A stretch of DNA of 64,000 nt. Source: a virus. The stretch lies in the IMG/VR virus record IMGVR_UViG_3300043427_003544, positions 1 to 64,000 of that record; one strand, written 5' to 3'. Below the pieces are notes generated by a model, which saw only the letters and a program-made list of their open reading frames with translations, was not told the origin of the DNA and made no database searches. Numbering within the stretch: position 1 is the stretch's first letter; each line of letters opens with the position of its first letter. A program made the translations under genes and the position numbers. Below, piece after piece: positions 18,777-27,202 of the stretch.

Positions 18777-20615
18777 TTAAGAAAGTGTCGTGTTTTGGAA
18801 ATTTTTGACACTAACTCTTATGTCTCTTGTTGGGTACCTAATTTGATATACCTGACTAGGTTCTGCAAAAATTGTATCGTCTACAGGTCTTATTTGTCTA
18901 GTCTCACTATTTGAATAAGCCATAGATGTTTCGAAAGAAGAATACTGTCCTCCTACATTATTGAAGACATCTAACCCTGCAACAGTTATGACACCATTTT
19001 GATTTTGAATAATACTTCTTATCTCGGATAGATAAACGTTTTGTCCCAATTCTCTGAATAGTGGATTGAAATATTCAGAGACTTTATTAACAATATCTGT
19101 TATAATTTGTCCTGAATTTTGTGTTGTAGTTAATACAACGGATACTTCCACACTCAAATCAACTACTTTAGCTGTCTCTACTGAGATGTAGTCATTCATC
19201 ATTCTATAGTTTGATAAATAATTTGCAATATTTTGTCTAAGTGTATTAGAAACAATACTTGTAAGTTTCCCTTGTGTATCGTAAGATAATATTTGAATTA
19301 AAATTTTATTGTTATTCTCAGTGATTGCAACTTTAGCTGGAGCCCCGAATTCGGCCGGCATTGTTCTTATCAATGACTCATAATCGGATACAGTAACTGC
19401 TCTTTTTTGTGCGGAAAAGTTGAACGAAACATAATTTCTAATTTCCTCTGTTGTAGGTTGATTTGCCCCTCCAATCGCTGCTGTTACGTTCACACATCTC
19501 AATGAATTAATTACGGAATTATTTGTTGCCTCCGAAGGACCATTTACATAAAATGTTACGTTTCCAACTTGGTTAATAACATTTGTACCTAAGTTTGTTC
19601 CCAATCCACCACCTACCCTGTATTGAACAAATAATGTAGAATTAGGTACTAGCGCAGAACCTAAAGAAAAATTATTAAGATAGTTTTGTATATTGAGTGG
19701 ACCTCCTAAGTTTGTAAATAAATTCAATTGTTCCTGTGATGAAGTTGTTCCACCTCCAAATGTCATTTTTTTAAAACCTTCAGGAGTGAATTCAGAAATA
19801 AATCTGTTATTAGTTTGAATGTATCTTCCTACTTTGATTCCTGGTTGGTCAGATACTTTTGTTGGGTCTTCTATAAAAATTCTATCTTCCGCCAAAGCAT
19901 CTACTTCATACCATCTGTTTGCTAATCCCAAAAACTCCGCCGCTGTAGGTATGTTTGTATAATCTGTTCCATTTTTCAAAAGAACACTTGTTATACCCAA
20001 AACATTTTTTTCAGGTAAGAATAATTCAAAGAAAGGTCTAACATCGTTAGGAGAAATTACTCTCTTAAAAACTTTCGTTATACCGTTTACAACAAGTTCT
20101 CTTTTTGTAATTGTATAATTTATAATTACGTTGTTAGAATTAAAGTTTGGAATTTTCAATCTATTTGGGTACCCTTGAGCATTGTAAGGAGATGCGAAGT
20201 CAATATCATATACATTTTCAAATACTATTCCCGCTCCTGTAATCTGCGAACCTCTTACTAATTGACCCAAATATCTTTCATCTTCTTTATCACCGAAAGC
20301 AGGAACCGTAATAGAAAAGTCAACAAGTGATACTGAAGGTCTCTGACCCGGTATTTTAAGACCGTATGTTCTAGCAATATTATATATAGATGACCTCTGT
20401 TGCGCATATTGCAAAACAGTTTCTTGAATACTTCTATCTATATGATAATGTAAATTGTCTGCAACGGCAGCATTCAAATCCAAGAATACAGAGAAAACTG
20501 ATGCATCGTTAAAATCCTGAATTAAATCAGGATAATAAGTTTTGACATAATTGAGTAGTTCGGCTCTGATTCCTTGGTAATCTCGGACCGTATAAGAAAT
20601 TTTATTATTTGCCAT
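18777..20615 (-). CDS. baseplate wedge protein, gp6/baseplate J-like
   Basis: A 612-aa protein, close in length to T4 gp6 (660 aa). The N-terminal 80 residues carry the gp6-type opening (YTVRDYQGIRAELLNYVKTY, then DASVFSVFLDLNAAVADNLH). The central part has the baseplate-J pattern TEEIRNYVSFNFSAQKRAVT followed by VSDYESLIRTMPAEFG. In contractile tails gp6 dimers form the inner ring of the baseplate around the hub, and this ring drives the change that triggers sheath contraction. It is followed by the 1575-aa wedge protein and preceded by gp25, 6 bases apart, as in other phage wedge modules (gp25-gp6-gp7). The start ATG lies 6 bases after the gp25 stop. Assignment is firm from both sequence and context. 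Confidence 0.88.
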   Translation of the reverse strand: MANNKISYTVRDYQGIRAELLNYVKTYYPDLIQDFNDASVFSVFLDLNAAVADNLHYHIDRSIQETVLQYAQQRSSIYNIARTYGLKIPGQRPSVSLVDFSITVPAFGDKEDERYLGQLVRGSQITGAGIVFENVYDIDFASPYNAQGYPNRLKIPNFNSNNVIINYTITKRELVVNGITKVFKRVISPNDVRPFFELFLPEKNVLGITSVLLKNGTDYTNIPTAAEFLGLANRWYEVDALAEDRIFIEDPTKVSDQPGIKVGRYIQTNNRFISEFTPEGFKKMTFGGGTTSSQEQLNLFTNLGGPLNIQNYLNNFSLGSALVPNSTLFVQYRVGGGLGTNLGTNVINQVGNVTFYVNGPSEATNNSVINSLRCVNVTAAIGGANQPTTEEIRNYVSFNFSAQKRAVTVSDYESLIRTMPAEFGAPAKVAITENNNKILIQILSYDTQGKLTSIVSNTLRQNIANYLSNYRMMNDYISVETAKVVDLSVEVSVVLTTTQNSGQIITDIVNKVSEYFNPLFRELGQNVYLSEIRSIIQNQNGVITVAGLDVFNNVGGQYSSFETSMAYSNSETRQIRPVDDTIFAEPSQVYQIRYPTRDIRVSVKNFQNTTLS

Positions 20616-20621
20616 CTTATA

Positions 20622-21092
20622 TTAAATATTGATTATAACAAAATCAGATTGTGCGAAAACTGAATTACTCGATGAATAATCTATCCTCACTTTAGCGGTA
20701 TATTCGCTTGTATTTTTTCCTGGGACTCTATAAACATCGAAAACTTGATTACCTCCCGCAGTTGTGACGTAGTCTCCATCAACCTCATCTTCGGGAGTAA
20801 TTGGTTCGATAGAGATATTATTTATTGTAAGGTTAGGTAAATACGTAGAAATTGAATCTCGTATGTCAGCCTCAAGAGCCGAGAATGTAAGTCCGTCGAA
20901 TGGTTCAAATATATATTCATACAAACGAGTTCCAAAATCAGGTAAAAAGTATCTAGAACCCTTTCTTGTTAAAAGTAGATGAATTAAATCGGACCTTATC
21001 TCCTGTGGTTCGTATTCAGTAAGTGCCAAATAATCCCCTCTACGAGAATCTTGGAATGGAAAAAAGAGTCCATAAGTAATACCATTTGCCAT
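20622..21092 (-). CDS. baseplate wedge protein gp25-like
   Basis: A 156-aa protein with the gp25/lysozyme-like wedge fold. Diagnostic text: GLFFPFQDSRRGDY at the start, EIRSDLIHLLLTRKGSRYFL, then PDFGTRLYEYIFEPFD. The RKGSR...PDFG...F.P pattern is the most conserved part of gp25 proteins in phages, type VI secretion (TssE) and other contractile systems. The protein links the sheath's first ring to the wedge. Length fits the family (T4 gp25 is 132 aa) with a slightly longer C-terminus. The gp6-like gene follows at 6 bases. A TATTTAT motif sits 6 bases before the ATG. Confidence 0.9.
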   Translation of the reverse strand: MANGITYGLFFPFQDSRRGDYLALTEYEPQEIRSDLIHLLLTRKGSRYFLPDFGTRLYEYIFEPFDGLTFSALEADIRDSISTYLPNLTINNISIEPITPEDEVDGDYVTTAGGNQVFDVYRVPGKNTSEYTAKVRIDYSSSNSVFAQSDFVIINI

Positions 21093-21097
21093 ACTAC

Positions 21098-21104
21098 ATA
21101 AATA
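21098..21104 (-). promoter_or_regulatory. TATTTAT motif near gp25-like start
   Basis: Coding-strand TATTTAT 6 bases before the gp25-like ATG. As a -10 element this would give an almost leaderless transcript, so the function of this copy is uncertain. Confidence 0.25.
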
Positions 21105-21112
21105 TACAAATT

Positions 21113-21310
21113 CTATTTTTCAACTAAAGTAGTATTTCCTTTAACTCCTTTTGGTTGGTACGGACAATGCCTACATCCTCCATGTGAACCACAACAATGA
21201 CCTCTTCTTATGTGGTATTCTTCAGTAAACACCACTCGATTGTTTTCAACGTAATAATCAGAAGGGAGAATCTGATTTTGATTCTCCCTTTCTTTATTTG
21301 TATTTTCCAT
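21113..21310 (-). CDS. small Cys-rich DUF5522-like protein
   Basis: A 65-aa protein when started at the ATG at 21310. An upstream in-frame ATG at 21346 would overlap the reductase by 31 bases and adds non-conserved text. The sequence reads PSDYYVENNRVVFTEEYHIR, then RGHCCGSHGGCRHCPY. This YHxxRGxCC...CRHCPY signature matches the small uncharacterised DUF5522 family found in bacteria. The four or five Cys with His suggest metal binding, an inference from spacing. It follows the ribonucleotide reductase stop by 5 bases and is probably co-transcribed, so a link to nucleotide metabolism or cobalamin/redox chemistry is possible but unproved. An 11-bp inverted repeat lies inside its 5' coding half. 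Confidence 0.72.
   Translation of the reverse strand: MENTNKERENQNQILPSDYYVENNRVVFTEEYHIRRGHCCGSHGGCRHCPYQPKGVKGNTTLVEK
21262..21290. other. 11-bp perfect inverted repeat inside DUF5522-like gene
   Basis: Arms 21262-21272 and 21280-21290 (AAGGGAGAATC and its complement) with a 7-base loop. On the minus (coding) strand no T-run follows, so it is not a standard terminator for this operon. It could affect mRNA stability or translation. Confidence 0.5.
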
Positions 21311-21315
21311 AGGTT

Positions 21316-23172
21316 TTAAACTAAAACACATGCTCCGCCAGCACAAGCTAACTCTCCACTCAAATCAGTTTCATCATCCAATTCTACAATTTTAGATAAA
21401 TCAACCTCATGTAATGTTTCCATTAACTCTTCGTACTTTTCTTTGGTACAATCCTCGAAAGGAGCTTGAATATATGTACCTCCATCATAAGGAAGTACGG
21501 ATAATCCGTTATAGTGGTCTCTGTTTTCCCACATCCACTCACCTACCGCAGGCCATTCGTGTTCACGAATAGAAACTGTTGCAGATACGTTGTGAGAGTT
21601 ACTACCGCTTCTATGTCCAGGTTTAATCCAATCTACGTGTACTTTTTTAACTCTTTCTAAGAGTTGAATTGGTGATTCGTTTCTCAAAATTGAACCTTCA
21701 GGAGCTTTCTGAGGAATACCAATAACCGCAGTATCGTGTGGTCTGAAATATTCATCTTCAACCAACTCAGGGTGATTCTCCTTCAAGTAAGTATAGATTG
21801 CTTCGTTCTTACCAACTCTAACTCTTCTGATATAATAATCATTGTGCCAAGCATGGATTCCAGAAGAAGTTCCTAATGTAAGTGAAGTAGTTCCTGCAGG
21901 TTTTACAGTAGTTGTTCTCGCCGCTGGGTTAATTCCAAGTAGTTCAGCGACTCTTTTATTTTCCTCTTTAACAATTTTAGATGCGGCTTTCATATCTAAT
22001 TTTAATACTGCGCCTGAACCAATCCCTGTCATTGATACTCCGATAAGTGCATCTTTCTCAGTAGTTCTTTGCCATATAGGTCTCAGGTAATGGAAGTTAG
22101 TGTAACCAGCTTGTAGCGTACCACAAAAAGCCGCAGCTCTAACTCTATCTTCATAGTCTTCTTGAGAAACAACATTAGACACGTTTACCTCTGTTAAATT
22201 ACAGAATTGGAATGGTCTAAGTGCAATTTCACAACAAGGATTGGTTCCCCAATCTTTATCATTGGTTAAATAAATTCCGGGTTCACCAGCTCCGCTTGCT
22301 TCAATTCTCTTCCAAAGGTCCATGAAGTACTCTTTAGTTATTTTGTGTCGGAGCAACACAGCTGAGTTATTTGCTCTACCTCTTTGTGGATTTGTTTCCC
22401 ACCACGCACCTGACTTACATCCAATCATCTCATCATCAGTTGCAGAGAACAATGATATAAGAGCAGCTCTTCTAATACCACCCGCCAATACTGCATCTGC
22501 AATATGACAAACCATATCGTGAACTTCAATTGGTCTTAACTTCTCTCCGTTTTCTTTTGAATCTAAAATACCTTCGAGTTTAATGAGACACTCTTTTAAT
22601 GGCTGAGGGCCTGGAGCCTTTCCACCGGAAGTAACAAGTCTCGCACCTTTTGGTCTGATGTCACTGAAATCAAATTCAATTTGCGAACCACCAAAGAAGT
22701 ATGACTTTACTAAAATTTTGACTGCGTCTGCCCATCCTTCAATAGAGTCAGCAACTAACCATCTTCTTTTTCTTTCCTTATTTGGTTTAAGGATTTCAGG
22801 TAAAGCCTCAACATGATGCTTTTGAACAGAATATCCAACACCTGTACCACCGAGTAACAAGAACATTACTTCAGAAAAAACTCTCCAATCATCAATTGGT
22901 GCAAAAGCACAGTTATAAATTCTGTTTGGAGAAATCTCAATTGGTTTTCCTGCAAATTGCATTGACCTCATTGATGGGAGAACTTGTTTTTTAAAAACAT
23001 ACATGTAGTTCTCTCTAATTTCTTTTTCTAATTTAGGGAATTGCTTGATATGCATTTCCATGTTTCTTGTGACTAATTCTTGCCACGTTTCTCTTCTGTT
23101 CAACTCAGGAATAAACTTAGCGTACTTCATGTACACTGTAATATCACTGAGTATTCTGTTCGAAATGTCCAT
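21316..23172 (-). CDS. nrdJ: adenosylcobalamin-dependent (class II) ribonucleotide reductase
   Basis: A 618-aa enzyme that reduces ribonucleotides to deoxyribonucleotides for phage DNA synthesis. Visible residues: first redox Cys C88 (IYNCAFAPIDDWR), glycine-rich GGTGVGYSV, active-site N311-C313-E315 in NPCCEI, second redox Cys C324 (FQFCNLTEVN), and a C-terminal relay pair C610/C615 (CAGGAC). This is the class II layout; no partner NrdB gene and no NrdD glycyl-radical site is seen, so the thiyl radical would come from adenosylcobalamin. NPCCE replaces the more common NPCGE, giving two adjacent Cys. A 17-bp palindrome and a TATTTAT motif lie upstream in a 129-base gap. The DUF5522-like gene follows at 5 bases. 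The monomeric, shorter form is inferred from length. Confidence 0.9.
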   Translation of the reverse strand: MDISNRILSDITVYMKYAKFIPELNRRETWQELVTRNMEMHIKQFPKLEKEIRENYMYVFKKQVLPSMRSMQFAGKPIEISPNRIYNCAFAPIDDWRVFSEVMFLLLGGTGVGYSVQKHHVEALPEILKPNKERKRRWLVADSIEGWADAVKILVKSYFFGGSQIEFDFSDIRPKGARLVTSGGKAPGPQPLKECLIKLEGILDSKENGEKLRPIEVHDMVCHIADAVLAGGIRRAALISLFSATDDEMIGCKSGAWWETNPQRGRANNSAVLLRHKITKEYFMDLWKRIEASGAGEPGIYLTNDKDWGTNPCCEIALRPFQFCNLTEVNVSNVVSQEDYEDRVRAAAFCGTLQAGYTNFHYLRPIWQRTTEKDALIGVSMTGIGSGAVLKLDMKAASKIVKEENKRVAELLGINPAARTTTVKPAGTTSLTLGTSSGIHAWHNDYYIRRVRVGKNEAIYTYLKENHPELVEDEYFRPHDTAVIGIPQKAPEGSILRNESPIQLLERVKKVHVDWIKPGHRSGSNSHNVSATVSIREHEWPAVGEWMWENRDHYNGLSVLPYDGGTYIQAPFEDCTKEKYEELMETLHEVDLSKIVELDDETDLSGELACAGGACVLV

Positions 23173-23204
23173 TTTTTAATTTTTATTGTTGTTATTTTTT
23201 ATAA

Positions 23205-23221
23205 AAAAATCGTCGATTTTT
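23205..23221. promoter_or_regulatory. 17-bp palindrome upstream of nrdJ (possible operator)
   Basis: AAAAATCG-T-CGATTTTT is perfectly palindromic, 8 + 1 + 8 bases, and lies 33 bases before the nrdJ ATG between that start and the TATTTAT motif at 23225-23231. Its place suits an operator or a 5' leader element. No protein is known to bind it. Confidence 0.35.
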
Positions 23222-23224
23222 CAA

Positions 23225-23231
23225 ATAAATA
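23225..23231 (-). promoter_or_regulatory. TATTTAT motif, candidate promoter of nrdJ
   Basis: Coding-strand TATTTAT 53 bases before the nrdJ ATG in a 129-base AT-rich gap. The rest of the gap holds the palindrome and A/T runs with a weak hairpin after the helicase-side end. Confidence 0.35.
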
Positions 23232-23301
23232 TAGTGTTGCTCTGAAAGCGGACTACATTTTACAAGAAAAAAAATAAGTTTTTTTGAAAAAAAGTAGATA
23301 T

Positions 23302-24684
23302 TTAGTTTGGTGTATTTTTTTGTTCCTTTTGTTTTCTTTTCTCCAAAAGTTCCCTAACTCTATCTCTATTCTTTTCTTCTTTCTGTTCTTCAAATCCTAA
23401 GAAAGTCACAGACGATTCTGTGTCTATCTCAAGTAATTCATTATTGAACTTGCAGTTTTCGAATATTACTCCGTCTTTTCCAAGTCTAGATTTTGTAATT
23501 GCTATTGTTGCCAAGTTCATTTCTTTTTGTTGTAGTGTTTTTGCTATTGATATAATAACGTGACCAACCTGTGCCTTCTTGATTGAACCTCCCATTTGGT
23601 CTGTAGTTACGACTTCTGAAGATATAGATGACCTGTTTCCTTGGGTTGCCGTCCAACCAACAAGATTTAGTTCATGGCACATTGCCTCAAATTGTCTCAT
23701 AACTGAACCTTCACTCTTCCACTCATCTTTGTTAGGGTTTTCGGGTAGAACACAATCGATATAGTCAATCAAAATTAAATCGACTCTGATTCCGTCTGCA
23801 ATCATTTTCCTAACCTGATTCTTAATTTGTAACATAGTCAATGAGTCCGAAGGGAGCTTCTTCAAGATTAATCTGTTGGACATAGTCTCTTTGATATTCT
23901 TGATTTTGTCCATAACAATATCCTTACTCAAGACTAAATTATCAGGCTCAATACCAGTCCAAAGAGTAAAATGTTTTCTTTGTACTATTTTCGGGTTGTC
24001 TTCAAAAAATATTTGAAGAACATTATATCCCATATTAAATGCTGTGTTAGAAATCTTTGTTAGGATTGTGGTTTTACCGACACCAGTAGGGGCCAATATA
24101 ACACCTATCTCTCCTTTTGCCAAACCTCCCTTGAGTAGTCTATCAATACCGGCAATACCCATAGGAATTGGGTGACGGAAATCTTCATCAAGAACCGTTT
24201 CCAAATCACTGAACACATCTGACATTCCATCTTGAGACTGACCAACTTGTAGTGCATCTCTTATTAATCCCTCCACTTTATCGTAAGACTCAAAATCACC
24301 TTCGTTGATAATTTTTTGAGCCTTTTCCATTGCCTTTTGAAGTTCTTGTTGCTTACAGAATTTCAACCCTTTTTCCTGAACGAAAAAGGAACCTTCGAGT
24401 GGGGCAGATTTTATTTGTTTGATAGTATCCAATACTATTTTAGAAACTAACTCTTGTTGAATTTCTGACTTGACAATTTGTTCCAGGGTTTCAAATGAGG
24501 GTGAGGATTCATACTTTTTATGATACTCTTTAATCATCTGAGTTATTATCTTGAAATACTTATTGTCAAAATAAGAACTTTCTAGAACATCTATAATTGT
24601 TGTGGAAAAGGTCTTGTCTAAGATTAACTGGTTGAGTAATTGTAGTTGGAATGTATTTCCAAGATAATCGAAATTTTTATTCAT
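23302..24684 (-). CDS. replicative DNA helicase, DnaB/gp41-like
   Basis: A 460-aa ring helicase that unwinds the fork 5' to 3' ahead of the phage polymerase. The N-terminal 150 residues are helical, as in DnaB N-domains. The RecA-like domain has Walker A at about 198-206 (APTGVGKTT), Walker B at about 302-310 (DLILIDYID), and the DnaB-type H3/H4 region GWTATQGNRSSISSEVVTTD then QMGGSIKKAQVGHVII. The Lys-rich C-terminus (EKRKQKEQKN) is probably flexible. Length matches T4 gp41 (475 aa). No primase gene is visible in the window. It lies downstream of the duplicated-domain protein gene and the exonuclease gene in one minus-strand run, together with UvsX and the gp32-like SSB. Confidence 0.88.
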   Translation of the reverse strand: MNKNFDYLGNTFQLQLLNQLILDKTFSTTIIDVLESSYFDNKYFKIITQMIKEYHKKYESSPSFETLEQIVKSEIQQELVSKIVLDTIKQIKSAPLEGSFFVQEKGLKFCKQQELQKAMEKAQKIINEGDFESYDKVEGLIRDALQVGQSQDGMSDVFSDLETVLDEDFRHPIPMGIAGIDRLLKGGLAKGEIGVILAPTGVGKTTILTKISNTAFNMGYNVLQIFFEDNPKIVQRKHFTLWTGIEPDNLVLSKDIVMDKIKNIKETMSNRLILKKLPSDSLTMLQIKNQVRKMIADGIRVDLILIDYIDCVLPENPNKDEWKSEGSVMRQFEAMCHELNLVGWTATQGNRSSISSEVVTTDQMGGSIKKAQVGHVIISIAKTLQQKEMNLATIAITKSRLGKDGVIFENCKFNNELLEIDTESSVTFLGFEEQKEEKNRDRVRELLEKRKQKEQKNTPN

Positions 24685-24710
24685 AATTAAAGACCCTCTT
24701 TATTAAATAC

Positions 24711-25163
24711 TTACTTAGACAGCTCGTATTCTAAAAATTCAAAATTTAATACAGTTTCTGAAAAGATGTCAGTCAGACCTTTAAGTATATCTTTCAAATA
24801 TGGTCTTACATCAACAGTATACCTAACTTTTGGTGGAAACTTTTTTCCATCAAAAATTCTATGACAAATTGTCTGGTCTCCTAACTTGATATAAATGTTA
24901 AAATATTCAGGTCCGTCTGTAAAAGATGTTTCCATTACTGATGGGTCGTGCATGATACTCTCTTTGTTGTCCAACATATAAACCACAGTTTTCATTTTCA
25001 AATCATACTGAAGTGTCTCTGCAGTATTTTTTAAAAATTCGTAGAGGTCATAAGAGTTTCTTGCCCTTGGATTGAATCCCTTCACATTGAAGAATCTTTG
25101 AACTACAATATTGTCGTTCAGTGTCAAAAGGAATTCCAGTTTCGTGATGTCTTGTTCTTTCAT
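24711..25163 (-). CDS. unknown replication-block protein with internal duplication
   Basis: A 150-aa protein of no family I recognise. It consists of two similar halves. The first has LNDNIVVQRFFNVKGFNPRA then DLYEFLKNTAETL. The second has LGDQTICHRIFDGKKFPPKV then DVRPYLKDILKGL. The shared pattern is L-x-D-x-I-x-x-x-R-x-F-x4-F-x-P-x-x-R, then D-x3-[FY]-L-K. It has no membrane segment or enzymatic motif. It lies between the FEN-type exonuclease and the helicase, with gaps of 18 and 26 bases, so a role in replication or helicase loading is possible. That guess rests on position alone; the T4 loader gp59 is not recognisably similar. Confidence 0.6.
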   Translation of the reverse strand: MKEQDITKLEFLLTLNDNIVVQRFFNVKGFNPRARNSYDLYEFLKNTAETLQYDLKMKTVVYMLDNKESIMHDPSVMETSFTDGPEYFNIYIKLGDQTICHRIFDGKKFPPKVRYTVDVRPYLKDILKGLTDIFSETVLNFEFLEYELSK

Positions 25164-25181
25164 TTTTTATTTTTTTGGTTA

Positions 25182-26174
25182 TTATATTTTTCTTTTTTCT
25201 TTTCTAGTTAATTTCATAAATGGTTTAAGAAAATTCACCCAAGCTTCGTCATTCTTTGGTAGAAATTTAAACATACCATCTTCAATCATCATCTTCATAA
25301 GATTTTTGTATCCCCTGTCTGTAGGGTCAAAAACATCTGAATATATACTCGTCACAAGTTCTTTACCATCATCAGTAATCAGCGGATTTGTCAAATCAAC
25401 AATTTTTTTGTTTAGTTCAAATAACTGTTCACCAAGTATACCATTTTTAGACTTACCAGTCAAAATATTAGTAAGAACTTTTGACTTTTTTTCTTGCATG
25501 ATATTTCGAGCGTAGTCGAAGAATTCTTCGATTGTGCAGGACTTTTCAGTCATTTCAGGAAATATTTTGGTAATTGTTTTTTCACCTAATCCTTCTACAC
25601 CATCTATGTTGTCTGATTTGTCCCCCGTCAATATCTTGAAAAGGAGTACATTTTGGTGGGGTATTTCAATGTCCCCCATTTTTATCTTATCACCGTTTTT
25701 ATAATACTTTTTTTGGATTGGTGAAAAGATTGTAACTTTTTCTGAAATTAATTGTGTTAAATCTTTATCTGCTGAGAATATTATAATTTTCTCGTCTATA
25801 GCGATTTTACAATAATATGCAATTAAGTCATCTGCCTCATTATCTTTAATTTCAACCTGTCTGACAAAAACCTCTTCTAAGTATTGTTTCACTCTAACCT
25901 TTTGTTGCAGGTAAGCTTCGTACTTGTACTCAGCCATGGATTGTCTTCGATTAGCCTTGTATTGGGGGTACAGTGACTTTCTGGTTGATGAATTAGTATC
26001 ACCATCCCAAAATACAACTACCTTATCGTGGTTATGCTCTTCTAGAAACTTTTTGAGAGTGTTGATAAAATGAAATACTCCCCCAACGTGTTGATTCTCG
26101 TTAAAGTAATCCTTTGCACCGTGAAATCCAATCTTAAATAAATTATCTCCGTCTACTAATAGTGTTTTTGTCAC
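25182..26174 (-). CDS. 5'-3' exonuclease / RNase H (FEN family)
   Basis: A 330-aa flap-type nuclease that would remove RNA primers from lagging-strand fragments, as T4 RNase H (305 aa) does. Conserved acidic residues are visible in order: D8/D10 (VDGDN), the WDGD motif at about 56-59, E113-A-D115-D116 (NEADDL), D136/D138 (SADKDL) and D185/D188 (GDKSDN). A helix-hairpin-helix DNA-binding segment follows (GVEGLGEKT). The start is GTG; a nearby ATG is out of frame. The C-terminus is Lys/Arg-rich. It lies between uvsX and the duplicated-domain gene on the same strand with gaps of about 20 bases, fitting a replication operon. Confidence 0.88.
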   Translation of the reverse strand: MTKTLLVDGDNLFKIGFHGAKDYFNENQHVGGVFHFINTLKKFLEEHNHDKVVVFWDGDTNSSTRKSLYPQYKANRRQSMAEYKYEAYLQQKVRVKQYLEEVFVRQVEIKDNEADDLIAYYCKIAIDEKIIIFSADKDLTQLISEKVTIFSPIQKKYYKNGDKIKMGDIEIPHQNVLLFKILTGDKSDNIDGVEGLGEKTITKIFPEMTEKSCTIEEFFDYARNIMQEKKSKVLTNILTGKSKNGILGEQLFELNKKIVDLTNPLITDDGKELVTSIYSDVFDPTDRGYKNLMKMMIEDGMFKFLPKNDEAWVNFLKPFMKLTRKEKRKI

Positions 26175-26194
26175 ATACCTTTTTTAAAGGGTTC

Positions 26195-27196
26195 TCAATC
26201 TTCTTTTTCTTCTGTTAAAGTGAAATCACCATCAGAACCGATAATGTCTTTCCAATAATCAGCATACTCTTTTTTGTATTCTTCGATAGAGGTTTTTTCT
26301 TCTGCAGAATCTTTACCCGCCAAGAATCCGTGAGGAGTTACAATTATTTTACCATCATCATATCCTAAACCATTGATGTGATTTTTCAAAACAGATATTT
26401 TACTTCTTATCGCAAACTTAACTGAACGTTTGTCTTTGGTTGCTGTAATCTTGGTAGTTCCTGCTCCTTTTTGATTTCCAAATAGGAAAACTAAAGAAGA
26501 ATTTAACCAAACAGATTCACCACCTTTCGCCTTAATTTTGGGTTGACCAAATGGATTATCAGGAAGTTCTACCCATGGTTGATTAATAATAATCAAAGTA
26601 TTTTCATATTCAGTATCAGCCTTTCTAGAACCTGATATTCTTTGGTTGATTCCCATACCAATTTTATCTGATAGTACAGATGCGTTATGTTGTTTACCAC
26701 CCTTACCCTCATAAGTCATCTTACACGGAACAGAACCAACTGAATCCCAAATAAAACATAAACTATAGGTTAGTTCTCCTTTTTCTTGAGCGTCAAGTAA
26801 TTGATTAATGTACTCAGTTATTTGTTCTATATAACTAAAATTGTTGTTGAAAAGGAAAAATCCATCCCAATCCATCTCACCTGTTTCTTTATCAGGAACT
26901 TCCTCACATTCAAAACCCATAAGTCGGGCATGGTCAAAACTCCATTTTTGTTCTGTAATAATGAACACAGGTAAAATACCCTTTTTCTGCGCATCGACTG
27001 CTGATTTAATTGCTGCTGTGGTTTTACCTGTGTCTGAGTGACCTAAGAACATGTTAATATGCCCAATTGCCGGACCAGGTATTCCAACCGCATCCAAAAA
27101 ATCTTGACCCAAATCAAAAAATCTTTGTGGTTTATATTTTGCCGAAGTAGAAAACTTTTTCTTTAAACTACTGAATTCATTTTTCTTTATTGCCAT
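26195..27196 (-). CDS. uvsX: RecA/UvsX-like recombinase
   Basis: A 333-aa RecA-fold strand-exchange protein. Walker A is at about 52-60 (GHSDTGKTT), preceded by GPAIGHINMFL. Walker B is in LCFIWDSVGSVP. A loop region reads SDKIGMGINQRISGSRKADT, and a conserved AKGGESVWLNSSLVF follows. The serine-containing Walker A and overall order match T4 UvsX more than bacterial RecA. It would coat ssDNA and promote recombination-dependent replication and repair, working with the gp32-like SSB encoded two genes upstream. The acidic tail (TLTEEKED) is usual for the family. The next gene upstream ends 6 bases before this start. Confidence is high for the recombinase, slightly lower for the UvsX subtype. Confidence 0.88.
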   Translation of the reverse strand: MAIKKNEFSSLKKKFSTSAKYKPQRFFDLGQDFLDAVGIPGPAIGHINMFLGHSDTGKTTAAIKSAVDAQKKGILPVFIITEQKWSFDHARLMGFECEEVPDKETGEMDWDGFFLFNNNFSYIEQITEYINQLLDAQEKGELTYSLCFIWDSVGSVPCKMTYEGKGGKQHNASVLSDKIGMGINQRISGSRKADTEYENTLIIINQPWVELPDNPFGQPKIKAKGGESVWLNSSLVFLFGNQKGAGTTKITATKDKRSVKFAIRSKISVLKNHINGLGYDDGKIIVTPHGFLAGKDSAEEKTSIEEYKKEYADYWKDIIGSDGDFTLTEEKED

Positions 27197-27202
27197 TATA
27201 AA

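Noticed and set aside
23250-23300. Possible terminator after the helicase region (A/T-run hairpin)
   Set aside because: The stem is made only of A-T pairs with a short core; too weak to call beside the four GC-containing terminators found elsewhere.
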